In this document: positions 21,854 through 31,262 of the stretch, piece by piece
How positions within the stretch are numbered: position 1 is the first letter of the stretch
How the letters are laid out: the number at the start of each line of letters is the position of its first letter
NCBI RefSeq assembly: GCF_036250675.1
Contig: NZ_CP109592.1
Coordinates: 6,510,001-6,574,000, forward strand
Length of the DNA stretch: 64,000 nt
Origin: Streptomyces sp. NBC_01689
GTDB taxonomy: Bacteria; Actinomycetota; Actinomycetes; Streptomycetales; Streptomycetaceae
Direction of reading: 5' to 3'
Translations under genes and position numbers: made by a program
Notes under the pieces: model-generated
The model's input: the letters and a program-made list of their open reading frames with translations, nothing else
Told to the model about the DNA's origin: nothing
Database searches by the model: none

Positions 21854-22618
21854 ATGTCCAGTGAGCGTACGATGCGGCGCATGGCCGAGGAGACCGGGAG
21901 CCGGCGCAGGCCCGAGCGCCGGGTGAGCAGCCAGATCCAGCGCGAGGTCATGCAGCTGATCCTCGACCGCAGGCTCCGGGCGGGCGCTCCGCTGCCCACC
22001 GAGACGGAACTGATGAACGATCTCGGGGTCAGCCGCAACTCCGTGCGGGAGGCCCTGAAGGCCCTGCAGGCGCTCGACATAGTCGATATCCGGCACGGTT
22101 ACGGGACCTACGTCGGCCAGGCCTCCCTGACGCCGTTCGTCGACGGTCTCACCTTCCGCACGCTCGCCCGGCGGGACGACACGGACGAGACCGGGGCGCT
22201 GGCGGAGATCCTCCAGGTCCGCGAGGTGCTGGAGGAGGGGCTGGTGCACCGGGTCGCGGCGGTGCTCACAGAGGCGGAACTCGACCGGCTCGAAGCCGTG
22301 GTGGCCGACATGGAGGAGGCGGGCCGGGCCGGCCGTCCCTTCCCCGAACTCGACCGGGAATTCCACGAACTGCTCTACGCCCCGCTGGGAAACGCGCTGG
22401 TGCCGCAGCTGCTCGGCGCCTTCTGGACGGTGTTCAGCCGGGTCGCGGGCGTCCGCGGCTGGACGGACGATCCGGCACCCGAGGTGACCGTCCGCCGCCA
22501 CCGGGACATCGTCACGGCGCTGCGCGCCCGCGACGTCGGAGCCGCGCAGCGCGCGATGGCCGACCATTTCCGCGGGATCGAGGCGAGGGCGGCACAGGAG
22601 TCGCGCGGCGTGGGCTGA
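21854..22618 (+). CDS. FadR-subfamily GntR transcriptional regulator
   Basis: A 254-residue regulator. The N-terminal winged helix is typical (RAGAPLPTETELMNDLGVSR then NSVREALKALQAL, wing GYGTYVGQ). The C-terminal FCD domain carries the metal-ligand pattern D-x3-H in ELDREFHELLY, a His in RRHRDI and another in MADHFRGI. ATG 21854 is chosen because GGAGG lies about 11 nt upstream; GTG 21842 would lie on the ribosome site. Divergent from the importer operon, it probably represses it until a sialic acid-derived effector binds the FCD domain. Confidence 0.9.
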   Translation: MSSERTMRRMAEETGSRRRPERRVSSQIQREVMQLILDRRLRAGAPLPTETELMNDLGVSRNSVREALKALQALDIVDIRHGYGTYVGQASLTPFVDGLTFRTLARRDDTDETGALAEILQVREVLEEGLVHRVAAVLTEAELDRLEAVVADMEEAGRAGRPFPELDREFHELLYAPLGNALVPQLLGAFWTVFSRVAGVRGWTDDPAPEVTVRRHRDIVTALRARDVGAAQRAMADHFRGIEARAAQESRGVG

Positions 22619-22753
22619 ACCCCGCCTCCCGGGGCCGGACGGGAAGGGGCGGGGCGCGGAGCCGGGCCCCGCGTCCCGGGGCGGCCTCGGCCCAGGACCG
22701 GGAAGGCCGTGCCCCGGCCCGCGGTCACGGAGCCGCGCCGGCCGGACCGTCGC

Positions 22754-23857
22754 TCAGGCGTCGAGCCGCCACACCTGGATTTCCTTCGTGTCCTCGGCGA
22801 CCGTGCACCAGCTGCCGTCGCCCAGGGCCAGCGGAACGCCGGACACCGGGAACGGGTAGCCGACCTCGCCGAGCAGCCGCATGTCGCGCACGTCGACCAG
22901 CCAGTGCCGCCCGGCCCCGAACTCCTCGTCCGCCTCGACCGTGCCCGTGATGACGGTGTGCTCGTCGAGGAAGCCGGCGTAGTAATCCCAGTGCACCTCG
23001 GGCTCGTCGTTCTCCGCCGGGAGCGCGGGGTGGGGCGGGACGGCCTCCTCGGCGTCCAGCTCGGCGACGACCGAGCCGTCCGCGACCCGGTGCAGGGCGA
23101 GGAGCTCCTGATAGTGGGTGACCGTCAGGAAGTGCTCGCCGGACGGGCTCACCGAGAGCAGTATCCGGTCGTCGTCACCGATCCGCTCGACGGAGAGCCG
23201 CTCGCCGTCCCAGCGCCCCCACAGCAGCGGCACTCCGTCCTGACCCTCGCCGACGCTCAGCCCCATCTGTCCGGGGTCCGGGTGCGACACGTGGTCCGAA
23301 CCGGCCGCCACCGTCTGCGCGTCCACCTCCGCGAGCACCGTCCCGTCGGCGGCGTCGAGCACCAGCCACTCGTCGAGCACCTCCGGGTCCTCGCCGCCCT
23401 CGGCCAGGGGGCCGCGGACATGCGCCCACACGAGCTTGCCGTCCGCCGAGAAGACCGCGGAACCACTGTCGGCGTACAAGTGGGCGCGGCTGTCGGTGTA
23501 TTCGTCGACCGAGGTGTGCAACTCCCGGCAACCGCCCTCCCAGCAGCCGTGCCGCACCTCCCACAGGGTCGTGCCCCGCCGGTCCACCGCCCGTATCGCG
23601 TGCACACCGGCGAAGACCGCGACGTCGCGCCGCGGGGCGACCGTGCGGGTGCCGAACCGGCGCCGCCACGGCGCCGGGAACCGTACCGGCGCGGCCTCGC
23701 CCGCGAGCGCGTCGGCCAGGTCGTACGCGGCGAGTTGGGTGTCGTCGCTCTGCAGGACGAGGGTCCGGTCCGGCAGGCACAGCACGTCCGGATCGCCGGC
23801 GGTCGCCGAATCCAGCGGGCCGGCGAGCGTGGTGACGAGACGGGCGCTCGCGGACAT
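22754..23857 (-). CDS. Cytoplasmic beta-propeller-like protein of unknown function
   Basis: A 367-residue protein without signal peptide. It contains repeated blade-like segments such as DGKLVWAHVRG, DAADGTVLAEVDAQ, SPSGEHFLTVTHYQELLALHRVADGSVV and GSWCTVAEDTKEIQVWRL, consistent with a seven-bladed WD40/quinoprotein-like propeller, although no strict WD repeat is seen. The middle has an acidic stretch (PAENDEPEVHWDYY). ATG 23857 follows an excellent GGAGGAACC ribosome site; the frame is open upstream but with poor codon usage. The neighbours give no functional clue. I cannot assign a family more precisely. Confidence 0.75.
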   Translation of the reverse strand: MSASARLVTTLAGPLDSATAGDPDVLCLPDRTLVLQSDDTQLAAYDLADALAGEAAPVRFPAPWRRRFGTRTVAPRRDVAVFAGVHAIRAVDRRGTTLWEVRHGCWEGGCRELHTSVDEYTDSRAHLYADSGSAVFSADGKLVWAHVRGPLAEGGEDPEVLDEWLVLDAADGTVLAEVDAQTVAAGSDHVSHPDPGQMGLSVGEGQDGVPLLWGRWDGERLSVERIGDDDRILLSVSPSGEHFLTVTHYQELLALHRVADGSVVAELDAEEAVPPHPALPAENDEPEVHWDYYAGFLDEHTVITGTVEADEEFGAGRHWLVDVRDMRLLGEVGYPFPVSGVPLALGDGSWCTVAEDTKEIQVWRLDA

Positions 23858-24458
23858 GGTTCCTCCAGTGCGCGTGATGCGAGACGGCGTTGGGTGCACA
23901 GTACGGCCGCCCGCCGACAACTCCGCACGCGCCCGCCCCCGCGCACCCGCCCGGCGCGCGGCGGCCCTCGCCCGGCCCGACGGCGGCGGCCGGTCCGTAC
24001 GGCCGGGAGCCGGAGCGCGTCGTGGAATTCCCCCTACCGGACGCGGGCCTTCGCACTTACCCGGACGTGGCCCGTAGCACTCGAAAGGACCATCGGTTCC
24101 GAGATTTTCTCGAATAGCGGTGACGCATCCGAACGTGTTTTGCGAATGGGCCGTTCGAGCTGTCCGGCGTGGCTTCGGAAAAACCTCGCGCACCCTCTGC
24201 CGCGCACGCTCCACCACAGGTCAAACGCCCTGTGAAGGCCAGTACTTGTGAAAGAGGGACTCCTGCCGAGTGTAGGCGCGCGGTGGCGGCCGGGAGGCCC
24301 GAAGCGTGAAACTCGGGAAGTGCGGGGAACAGGGTGAGAGCACAGCACTCGGCGCCCCGCGCCGAAGAGGCGGAGGTAACGGTGAAGGAATTGCGGGCAG
24401 TGCGGGAGAGAGCCGGAATTGCGTCACCGCCGTGCCGGGCCGGCCGGGCGGCACTGCG
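23858..24458. other. 601-bp non-coding region of lower GC content
   Basis: No frame here has the strong third-position GC bias of the flanking genes. The part from about 24050 to 24330 is visibly poorer in GC (for example TTTTCTCGAATAG and GTGTTTTGCGAATG) and probably holds the promoters of the divergent beta-propeller gene and the small gene downstream. A GGAGG-taacg-GTG start at 24382 opens a 26-codon frame that ends in a GTGA overlap with GTG 24459. I see no RNA gene. Confidence 0.5.
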
Positions 24459-24686
24459 GTGAGGCCGCCGCCGGGGCCGCCGGTCGGTTCGTACGCCGTG
24501 GACGTGGACAGCGGAAAGGTGGGGATGGTCATGGGACACGTGGGGCCCTACGTCCAGCTGAGGCCGCTCGGCGGCGGCCGGGAGTGGGACTGCGATCCGG
24601 GCGCGGTACGCCGGGCCACCCCGGCGGAACGGCTCAGCGCGGCCACCGCCTACGCCAACGCACGCAGCCGCGGCGAGGTCCCCTGA
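24459..24686 (+). CDS. Small conserved-type hypothetical protein
   Basis: A protein of about 75 residues with the core VGSYAVDVDSGKVGMVMGHV, followed by PYVQLRPLGG, REWDCDP and a C-terminal helix AERLSAATAYANARSR. The core has a small beta-barrel look (alternating Val/Gly strands). The start is uncertain. GTG 24459 overlaps the stop of a tiny upstream frame (GTGA), whereas GTG 24306 has a better ribosome site (GGGAGG) but would add a 51-codon stretch with low third-position GC. Function unknown; recO follows 78 bp downstream on the same strand. Confidence 0.5.
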   Translation: MRPPPGPPVGSYAVDVDSGKVGMVMGHVGPYVQLRPLGGGREWDCDPGAVRRATPAERLSAATAYANARSRGEVP

Positions 24687-24717
24687 AGGGGGGCGGGGGA
24701 GCGGGCGGGACGAAAGG

Positions 24718-24736
24718 GGACCGGCCGGGCCGGTCC
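24718..24736 (+). terminator. Hairpin between the small gene and recO
   Basis: GGACCGGC pairs perfectly with GCCGGTCC around a CGG loop, 31 bp after the small gene and 28 bp before recO. It may terminate the upstream transcript or structure the recO leader. Confidence 0.45.
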
Positions 24737-24764
24737 GCGGGCGCCGTAGGCGAGAATGGACCCC

Positions 24765-25511
24765 ATGAGTCTGTTCCGCGACGACGGCATCGTGCTGCGC
24801 ACCCAGAAGCTGGGTGAGGCGGACCGGATCATCACGTTGCTCACGCGCGGTCACGGCCGGGTACGGGCCGTGGCGCGCGGCGTACGGCGCACCAAGTCGA
24901 AGTTCGGGGCGCGCCTCGAACCCTTCTCCCATGTGGACGTGCAGTTCTTCGCACGCGGCAGCGAGCTGATCGGGCGCGGCCTGCCGCTGTGCACGCAGAG
25001 CGAGACGATCGCCCCGTACGGCGGCGGGATCGTGACGGACTACGCGCGGTACACGGCCGGGACGGCCATGCTGGAGACCGCCGAGCGGTTCACGGACCAC
25101 GAGGGGGAGCCCGCGGTGCAGCAGTACCTGCTGCTGGTCGGCGGGCTCCGCACGCTGGCCCGCGGTGAGCACGAACCGCACCTCGTCCTCGACGCCTTCC
25201 TGCTGCGCTCCCTCGCCGTGAACGGCTACGCGCCCAGTTTCAGCGCCTGCGCCAAGTGCGGGATGCCGGGGCCGAACCGGTTCTTCTCGGTCGCCGCGGG
25301 AGGTTCCGTCTGCGTCGACTGCCGGGTGCCCGGCAGCGTCGTACCCTCGGCGGGGGCCCTCGAACTCCTGAGCGCACTGCTCACGGGAGACTGGGAGACC
25401 GCGGACGCGTGCGAGCCGCGGTTCGTCCGGGAGGGCAGCGGGCTGGTCTCGGCCTATCTGCACTGGCACCTGGAGCGCGGGCTGCGCTCGCTGCGGTACG
25501 TCGAGAAGTGA
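24765..25511 (+). CDS. recO: DNA repair protein RecO
   Basis: RecO loads RecA onto SSB-coated single-stranded DNA in the RecFOR pathway. The 248-residue protein has the N-terminal OB fold starting [20 protein letters not shown], the conserved basic [16 protein letters not shown] stretch, and a zinc site formed by CAKCG and CVDC at about residues 163-188. ATG 24765 gives the usual MSLFRDD start; ATG 24756 would add three residues. The stop at 25511 is close to uppS, and the recO-uppS pairing is common in streptomycetes. Confidence 0.96.
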   Translation: MSLFRDDGIVLRTQKLGEADRIITLLTRGHGRVRAVARGVRRTKSKFGARLEPFSHVDVQFFARGSELIGRGLPLCTQSETIAPYGGGIVTDYARYTAGTAMLETAERFTDHEGEPAVQQYLLLVGGLRTLARGEHEPHLVLDAFLLRSLAVNGYAPSFSACAKCGMPGPNRFFSVAAGGSVCVDCRVPGSVVPSAGALELLSALLTGDWETADACEPRFVREGSGLVSAYLHWHLERGLRSLRYVEK

Positions 25512-25552
25512 TGCAGGGCAACAGACGCAGGACTGAGGGAGACGAGAGACAC

Positions 25553-26398
25553 ATGGTGGTACGCGGGTTCCTGGGGCGCCAGCGCCGCGAGTACGAGACG
25601 CCAGAGCCGCACCCGTCGGGGGCCCGGGCGCCGAAGCTCCCCGGTGAGCTGATCCCCAACCACGTGGCGATCGTCATGGACGGCAACGGCCGCTGGGCCA
25701 AGGAGCGCGGGCTGCCCCGCACCGAGGGGCACAAGATCGGCGCCGAGCGGGTGCTGGACGTGCTGCAGGGCGCGATCGAGGCCGGGGTCGGGGCCATCTC
25801 CCTGTACGCGTTCTCCACCGAGAACTGGAAGCGTTCGCCCGACGAGGTGCGCTTCCTGATGAACTTCAACCGCGACTTCATCCGCAAGACCCGTGACCAG
25901 CTCGACGCGCTCGGGATCCGGGTGCGCTGGGTGGGCCGGATGCCCAAGCTGTGGAAGTCGGTCGCCAAGGAGCTCCAGGTCGCCCAGGAGCAGACCAAGG
26001 ACAACGACCGGCTCACCCTGTACTTCTGCATGAACTACGGCGGCCGCGCGGAGATCGCGGACGCGGCACAGGCCTTGGCGGAGGACGTGCGGGCGGGCCG
26101 GCTCGACCCGGACAAGGTCACCGAGAAGACCTTCGCGAAGTACCTGTACTACCCGGACATGCCGGACGTGGACCTGTTCCTGCGGCCCAGCGGCGAGCAG
26201 CGCACCTCCAACTACCTGCTCTGGCAGAGCGCCTACGCCGAGATGGTCTTCCAGGACGTCCTGTGGCCGGACTTCGACCGCCGTGACCTGTGGCGTGCGT
26301 GCGTGGAGTTCGCCCAGCGCGACCGCCGCTTCGGGGGCGCCGTCCCGAACGAGGAACTGCTCGCGATGGAGCGGGACATGAGGGGCGACGGGTCGTAG
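25553..26398 (+). CDS. uppS: Undecaprenyl/isoprenyl diphosphate synthase (cis-prenyltransferase)
   Basis: Makes the long-chain polyprenyl diphosphate used as carrier lipid in cell-wall synthesis, adding isopentenyl units in cis. The 281-residue product has the diphosphate-binding [15 protein letters not shown] motif (catalytic Asp in MDGNGRW), the helix [16 protein letters not shown] and the C-terminal [19 protein letters not shown] region (landmark [10 protein letters not shown]). I prefer ATG 25553 (MVVRGFLG), with a GAGGGAG site upstream, over ATG 25511, which overlaps the recO stop. Convergent with zur. Confidence 0.95.
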   Translation: MVVRGFLGRQRREYETPEPHPSGARAPKLPGELIPNHVAIVMDGNGRWAKERGLPRTEGHKIGAERVLDVLQGAIEAGVGAISLYAFSTENWKRSPDEVRFLMNFNRDFIRKTRDQLDALGIRVRWVGRMPKLWKSVAKELQVAQEQTKDNDRLTLYFCMNYGGRAEIADAAQALAEDVRAGRLDPDKVTEKTFAKYLYYPDMPDVDLFLRPSGEQRTSNYLLWQSAYAEMVFQDVLWPDFDRRDLWRACVEFAQRDRRFGGAVPNEELLAMERDMRGDGS

Positions 26399-26483
26399 GA
26401 CCTGCCGCCCGTTCCCGAGGACGTGGACCGGTTGCGGGCGATCCCCGACCGCGACCGGACGCGCGTCCGATCCCCTCCGGGGC

Positions 26484-26900
26484 TCAGGTGTTCGCCGCGG
26501 CGCAGTCCGCGCAGGTGCCGAAGATCTCCACCGTGTGCGCGACGTTCACATAGCCGTGTTCCGCGGCGATCGCCTCCGCCCACTTCTCGACGGCCGGGCC
26601 CTCCACCTCCACCGCCTTGCCGCAGACCCGGCAGACGAGGTGGTGGTGGTGCTCGCCGGTGGAGCAACGGCGGTAGACGGACTCGCCGTCGGAGGTGCGC
26701 AGCACGTCCACCTCACCGGCGTCGGCGAGGTTCTGCAGTGTGCGGTACACGGTGGTGAGCCCGACGGAGTCACCCTTGTGCTTGAGCATGTCGTGGAGCT
26801 CCTGCGCACTGCGGAACTCGTCCACCTCGTCGAGTGCCGCCGCCACGGCGGCACGCTGCCGGGTGGAGCGGCCCCGTACGGGCGATCCAGCGGTAGTCAC
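26484..26900 (-). CDS. zur: Zinc uptake regulator Zur (Fur family)
   Basis: A 138-residue Fur-family repressor. The winged helix is at residues 1-80 (SAQELHDML, then GLTTVYRTLQNLADAG). The metal-sensing region has HHHHLVCRVCGK, and the structural zinc site is formed by CRVC and CADC. It is the last gene of the zinc uptake operon, 58 bp after znuB. With zinc bound, Zur represses znuACB through the two boxes ahead of znuA; being in the same operon it is probably under its own control as well. Confidence 0.94.
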   Translation of the reverse strand: MTTAGSPVRGRSTRQRAAVAAALDEVDEFRSAQELHDMLKHKGDSVGLTTVYRTLQNLADAGEVDVLRTSDGESVYRRCSTGEHHHHLVCRVCGKAVEVEGPAVEKWAEAIAAEHGYVNVAHTVEIFGTCADCAAANT

Positions 26901-26958
26901 CGTTGCCTCCTCACGTCTGCCCTTGCCCGGCCATTGTGCCAGTCCGGACTGTGCGTGG

Positions 26959-27861
26959 TCAGACGCCGACCTTGCGTTCCGGGACCCGGCCGGCCGGAAT
27001 CACGCACTCCGCCGGGTCCGCGGGTGTTCGCCCCTCCGCCGCGGCGCGCGCCCGGCGCCGGGCGAGCGGTGTCGCCAGCAGCGTCAGCGCGATGAACGCC
27101 CCGATGGTCAGCAGGACGATCGTCGCGCCGGGCGGCACGTCCTGGTAGAACGAGGTCACCGTCCCGCCGATCGTCACGCTCACCCCGATCGCCACGGCGA
27201 TCGCGAAGGTGGCGACGAAGCTGCGGCTGAGCTGCTGGGCCGCCGCGACCGGGACCACCATCAACGCGCTGACCAGCAGCAGGCCGACGACGCGCATGGC
27301 GACCGTCACCGTGACCGCCGCGGTGACGGCGGTGAGCAGGTTCAGGGCGCGCACCGGGAGTCCCGTCACCCGCGCGAACTCCTCGTCCTGGCTGACCGCG
27401 AACAACTGCCGGCGCAGTCCCACGGTGACCAGCACCACGAAGGCCGCCAGCAGGCAGATCGCCGTCACGTCGGACTGGCTGACCGTCGAGAGCGAGCCGA
27501 AGAGGTACGAGGTGAGGTTGGCGTTCGAGCCGGCCGGCGCGAGGTTGATGAACATGACGCCGCCCGCCATGCCGCCGTAGAAGAGCATGGCCAGCGCGAT
27601 GTCGCCGCGCGTCCTGCCGTACCAGCGGATCAGCTCCATGATCACGGCGCCCAGCACGGAGACGGCCGTCGCCATCCACACCGGGTTGGCCGCCAGCAGG
27701 AAGCCGAGGCCGACGCCCGTCATCGCCACATGGCCGATGCCGTCGCCCATGAGGGCCTGGCGGCGCTGGACGAGGTAGATGCCGACGGCGGGCGCGGTGA
27801 TGCCCACCAGGACGGCGGCGAGCAGCGCCCGCTGCATGAAGGCGTAGTCGAAGATCTCCAT
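26959..27861 (-). CDS. znuB: Zinc ABC transporter permease ZnuB
   Basis: A 300-residue ABC-3 type permease with about eight hydrophobic helices. The family landmarks are the early LVQRRQALMGDGIGHVAMTGVG region (landmark QALMGDGIGHVA) and GLLLVSALMVVPVAAAQ in the middle, both conserved in Znu/Mnt permeases. Its ATG at 27861 overlaps the znuC stop by one base (TGATG), a tight translational coupling. The cytoplasmic tail is Arg/Ala-rich and ends in PERKVGV. Confidence 0.94.
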   Translation of the reverse strand: MEIFDYAFMQRALLAAVLVGITAPAVGIYLVQRRQALMGDGIGHVAMTGVGLGFLLAANPVWMATAVSVLGAVIMELIRWYGRTRGDIALAMLFYGGMAGGVMFINLAPAGSNANLTSYLFGSLSTVSQSDVTAICLLAAFVVLVTVGLRRQLFAVSQDEEFARVTGLPVRALNLLTAVTAAVTVTVAMRVVGLLLVSALMVVPVAAAQQLSRSFVATFAIAVAIGVSVTIGGTVTSFYQDVPPGATIVLLTIGAFIALTLLATPLARRRARAAAEGRTPADPAECVIPAGRVPERKVGV

Positions 27862-28631
27862 CAGCTCAGCAGTCCCGTCCGGATCGGTTCGGCGTCGTGA
27901 GCCGTGTGCGGGTGTACGTGGTCGTGGCCGGGGAGCGCGTGCTGGCCCACCGCGGCCGGGGGCGGTCCGTCGTGCAGGACGCAGCCGTCGCGCAGTACGA
28001 CCGCGCGGTCGATCAGCGGCTCCAGCGGGCCCAGTTCGTGGAGGACGAGCAGGACCGTCGTGCCGGCGGCCACCTGCTGCCTGAGCGTTCGCGCCAGCAC
28101 CTCCTGGCTCGCCAGGTCGACGCCCGCCATCGGCTCGTCCATGATCAGCAGTTCGGGTTCGGAGGCCAGCGCGCGGGCGATCAGCACCCGCTGGTGCTGC
28201 CCGCCGGAGAGCGCGTTCACGGAGTCCTTGGCGCGGTCCGCCATGCCGACGAGCTCCAGGGCGTGCCGTACGGCCTCGTGGTCGGCCCGGCGCAGCACGC
28301 CGAAGCGGGCGCGGGACAGCCGGCCGGAGGCGACGATCTCGGTGACCGTGGCGGGCACCCCGCCGGCCGCGGTCGTGCGCTGCGGGACGTACCCCACGCG
28401 CCGCCACTCGCGGAAGCGGTGCCGCGGTGTGCCGAAGAGCTCGATCTCGCCTCCGGCGACCGCCACCTGACCGATGACGCTGCGCACGGCCGTCGACTTG
28501 CCGGACCCGTTCGCGCCGAGCAGCGCGACGACCTCACCGCGGTGCACGGTGAGATCGATGCCGCGCAGGACCCGGCGCGAGCCCAGGTCGGCGGTGACAC
28601 CGCGCAGGGAAATGACCGGCTCGGTCGTCAT
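27861..28631 (-). CDS. znuC: Zinc ABC transporter ATPase ZnuC
   Basis: A 256-residue ATPase: Walker A GANGSGKST, signature LSGGQHQR, Walker B LLIMDEP, H-loop VLHE. In ATPases of this Znu/Mnt class the usual SHD is often HEL or HDL, so this is not abnormal. The last 25 residues are unusually His-rich (GQHALPGHDHVHPHTAHD), which could buffer Zn2+ at the membrane. ATG 28631 is chosen for its GGAGG site 5 nt upstream; ATG 28652 has none. It lies 17 bp after znuA. Confidence 0.94.
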   Translation of the reverse strand: MTTEPVISLRGVTADLGSRRVLRGIDLTVHRGEVVALLGANGSGKSTAVRSVIGQVAVAGGEIELFGTPRHRFREWRRVGYVPQRTTAAGGVPATVTEIVASGRLSRARFGVLRRADHEAVRHALELVGMADRAKDSVNALSGGQHQRVLIARALASEPELLIMDEPMAGVDLASQEVLARTLRQQVAAGTTVLLVLHELGPLEPLIDRAVVLRDGCVLHDGPPPAAVGQHALPGHDHVHPHTAHDAEPIRTGLLS

Positions 28632-28648
28632 GCCGTCCTCCGTAGGGA

Positions 28649-29614
28649 TCATCGCTCGGCGCCCAGAGCCGTCCGCAGCGCCTTCAGGTTGGACTCCATG
28701 ACCTGGAAGTAGTCGTCGCCCCGGGACTTCGGGGTGATGCCCTCGATCGGGTCGAGGACGTCCGTCCTGAGCCTCGCGTCGCCGGCGATGGTCTTCGCGG
28801 TCTTGTCGCTGACGAGCGTCTCGTAGAAGACCGTCGAGACGCCGTCGGCCTCCGCCATCCTCTCAAGTCCCTTCACCCGGTTCGCGCTGGGCTCCGACTC
28901 GGGGTCGAGGCCGTTGATGGCCTCCTCGGTGAGGCCGTAGCGCTCGGCGAGGTAGCCGAAGGCGGCGTGGGTGGTGATGAAGGTCTTGGTCCTGGTGTTC
29001 CGCAGCCCGTCGGCGAACGTCTTGTCCAGCGCTCCCAGCCTCTCGACCAGCGCGGCGGTGTTCTTCCGGTAGTCGGCGGCGTGCTTCGGGTCGGCCTTCT
29101 CCAGGCCCTTGCCGACGCCCCGGGCGACCTCGGCGTACCTCACCGGGTCGAGCCAGATGTGCGGGTCGGTGCCGCCGGTCTCCTCGCCCTCGCCGTCGTC
29201 GTGGGCGGCGGCGTGCCCGCCGACCTCGTTGCCGTGCTTCTCCAGCGTGGTCAGCGACGCCGCGTCGATCTTCGTACCGACCTGGGACTGCGCGACGGCG
29301 GTGTCGACGGCCGGCTGGAGGCCCTTGAGGTAGACGATGGCGCCGGCCTTCTCCAGCCGCATGGTCTGCCGGACGCTGATCTCCAGGTCGTGCGGCTCCT
29401 GGCCGGGCTCGGTCAGGCTCGTCACGCGCACGTGCGTCCCGCCGATCTGATCGGCGAGGTACTGCATCGGATAGAACGACGCCACGACGTCGAGCTTCCC
29501 GCCGCTCGTGCCGTCGGCGGCCGCGGAACCGGAGCAGGCGGAGAGGGTGCCGAGACCGAGGGTGGTGGCCGCCAGTGCCGCGGACCCGGATATGAGGCGT
29601 CGTCGTACGTTCAT
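28649..29614 (-). CDS. znuA: Zinc-binding lipoprotein ZnuA
   Basis: A 321-residue cluster A-I solute-binding lipoprotein. The signal peptide ends in the lipobox LSAC with the lipidated Cys near residue 27. Zinc ligands of the family are seen in EPHDLEIS, DPHIWLDP and ITTHAAFGYL, with an acidic His-rich loop between (GGHAAAHDDGEGEETGG), a typical Zn-scavenging loop. I chose ATG 29614: the promoter TTGACA-n18-GAAAAT would start transcription at about this codon, so the mRNA may be leaderless. The ATGs at 29623 and 29632 fall inside the promoter. Confidence 0.93.
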   Translation of the reverse strand: MNVRRRLISGSAALAATTLGLGTLSACSGSAAADGTSGGKLDVVASFYPMQYLADQIGGTHVRVTSLTEPGQEPHDLEISVRQTMRLEKAGAIVYLKGLQPAVDTAVAQSQVGTKIDAASLTTLEKHGNEVGGHAAAHDDGEGEETGGTDPHIWLDPVRYAEVARGVGKGLEKADPKHAADYRKNTAALVERLGALDKTFADGLRNTRTKTFITTHAAFGYLAERYGLTEEAINGLDPESEPSANRVKGLERMAEADGVSTVFYETLVSDKTAKTIAGDARLRTDVLDPIEGITPKSRGDDYFQVMESNLKALRTALGAER

Positions 29615-29628
29615 GACAGTCATTTTCA
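29614..29628. promoter_or_regulatory. Zur box 1
   Basis: TGACAGTCATTTTCA matches 13 of 15 positions of the Streptomyces Zur consensus TGAAAATCATTTTCA as I remember it. It overlaps the -10 element and the znuA start codon, so Zur binding would block RNA polymerase. Confidence 0.75.
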
Positions 29629-29651
29629 ACAAACTTGGAAACGATTGTCAA
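29622..29651 (-). promoter_or_regulatory. znuA promoter (-35 TTGACA, -10 GAAAAT)
   Basis: On the minus strand a perfect TTGACA (29651-29646) is followed after 18 bp by GAAAAT (29627-29622), 5 of 6 matches to TAAAAT. Transcription would start at about 29615, at or next to the znuA ATG at 29614. Confidence 0.6.
29636..29650. promoter_or_regulatory. Zur box 2
   Basis: TGGAAACGATTGTCA matches 11 of 15 positions of the same Zur consensus and overlaps the -35 hexamer. Its centre is 22 bp from the centre of box 1, about two helical turns, so two Zur dimers could bind on the same face of the DNA. Confidence 0.65.
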
Positions 29652-29779
29652 CAAGCCCTCGGTAAGTGCTCGGTGAACGACGGGACGAGCGGAGTCGTCA
29701 CCGAACCGATTTGATACGAGGGTGGGCCGCGCCGGTAACCTGAGTCATTCGCGCCGTCCGTCGTACTGAAGAGAGCATC

Positions 29780-31162
<1,383 letters not shown>

Positions 31163-31213
31163 CCGCCGCTGCCGCCTGACCGGCGGCGGCCGGCCGGCCG
31201 CCGCCCGCGGACG

Positions 31214-31256
31214 ACGAAGGCCCGCGCCCCCGTGCACACGGGGGGCGGGCCTTCGT
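31214..31256. terminator. Strong bidirectional terminator between glyS and the chitinase gene
   Basis: ACGAAGGCCCGC pairs with GCGGGCCTTCGT (12 bp); after one bulged G the stem continues with CCCCCGT against ACGGGGG (7 bp) and closes on a GCAC loop. It lies between two convergent genes, 7 bp from the chitinase stop. Confidence 0.8.
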
Positions 31257-31262
31257 GCTGTC

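Noticed and set aside
22619-22753. Hairpin between the FadR-type regulator and the beta-propeller gene
   Set aside because: Several GC-rich partial repeats exist, but none forms an unambiguous long stem, so I do not list a terminator.
24034-24348. Minus-strand frame in the non-coding region upstream of the small gene
   Set aside because: Low third-position GC, no ribosome site and no familiar motif; more likely the promoter region.
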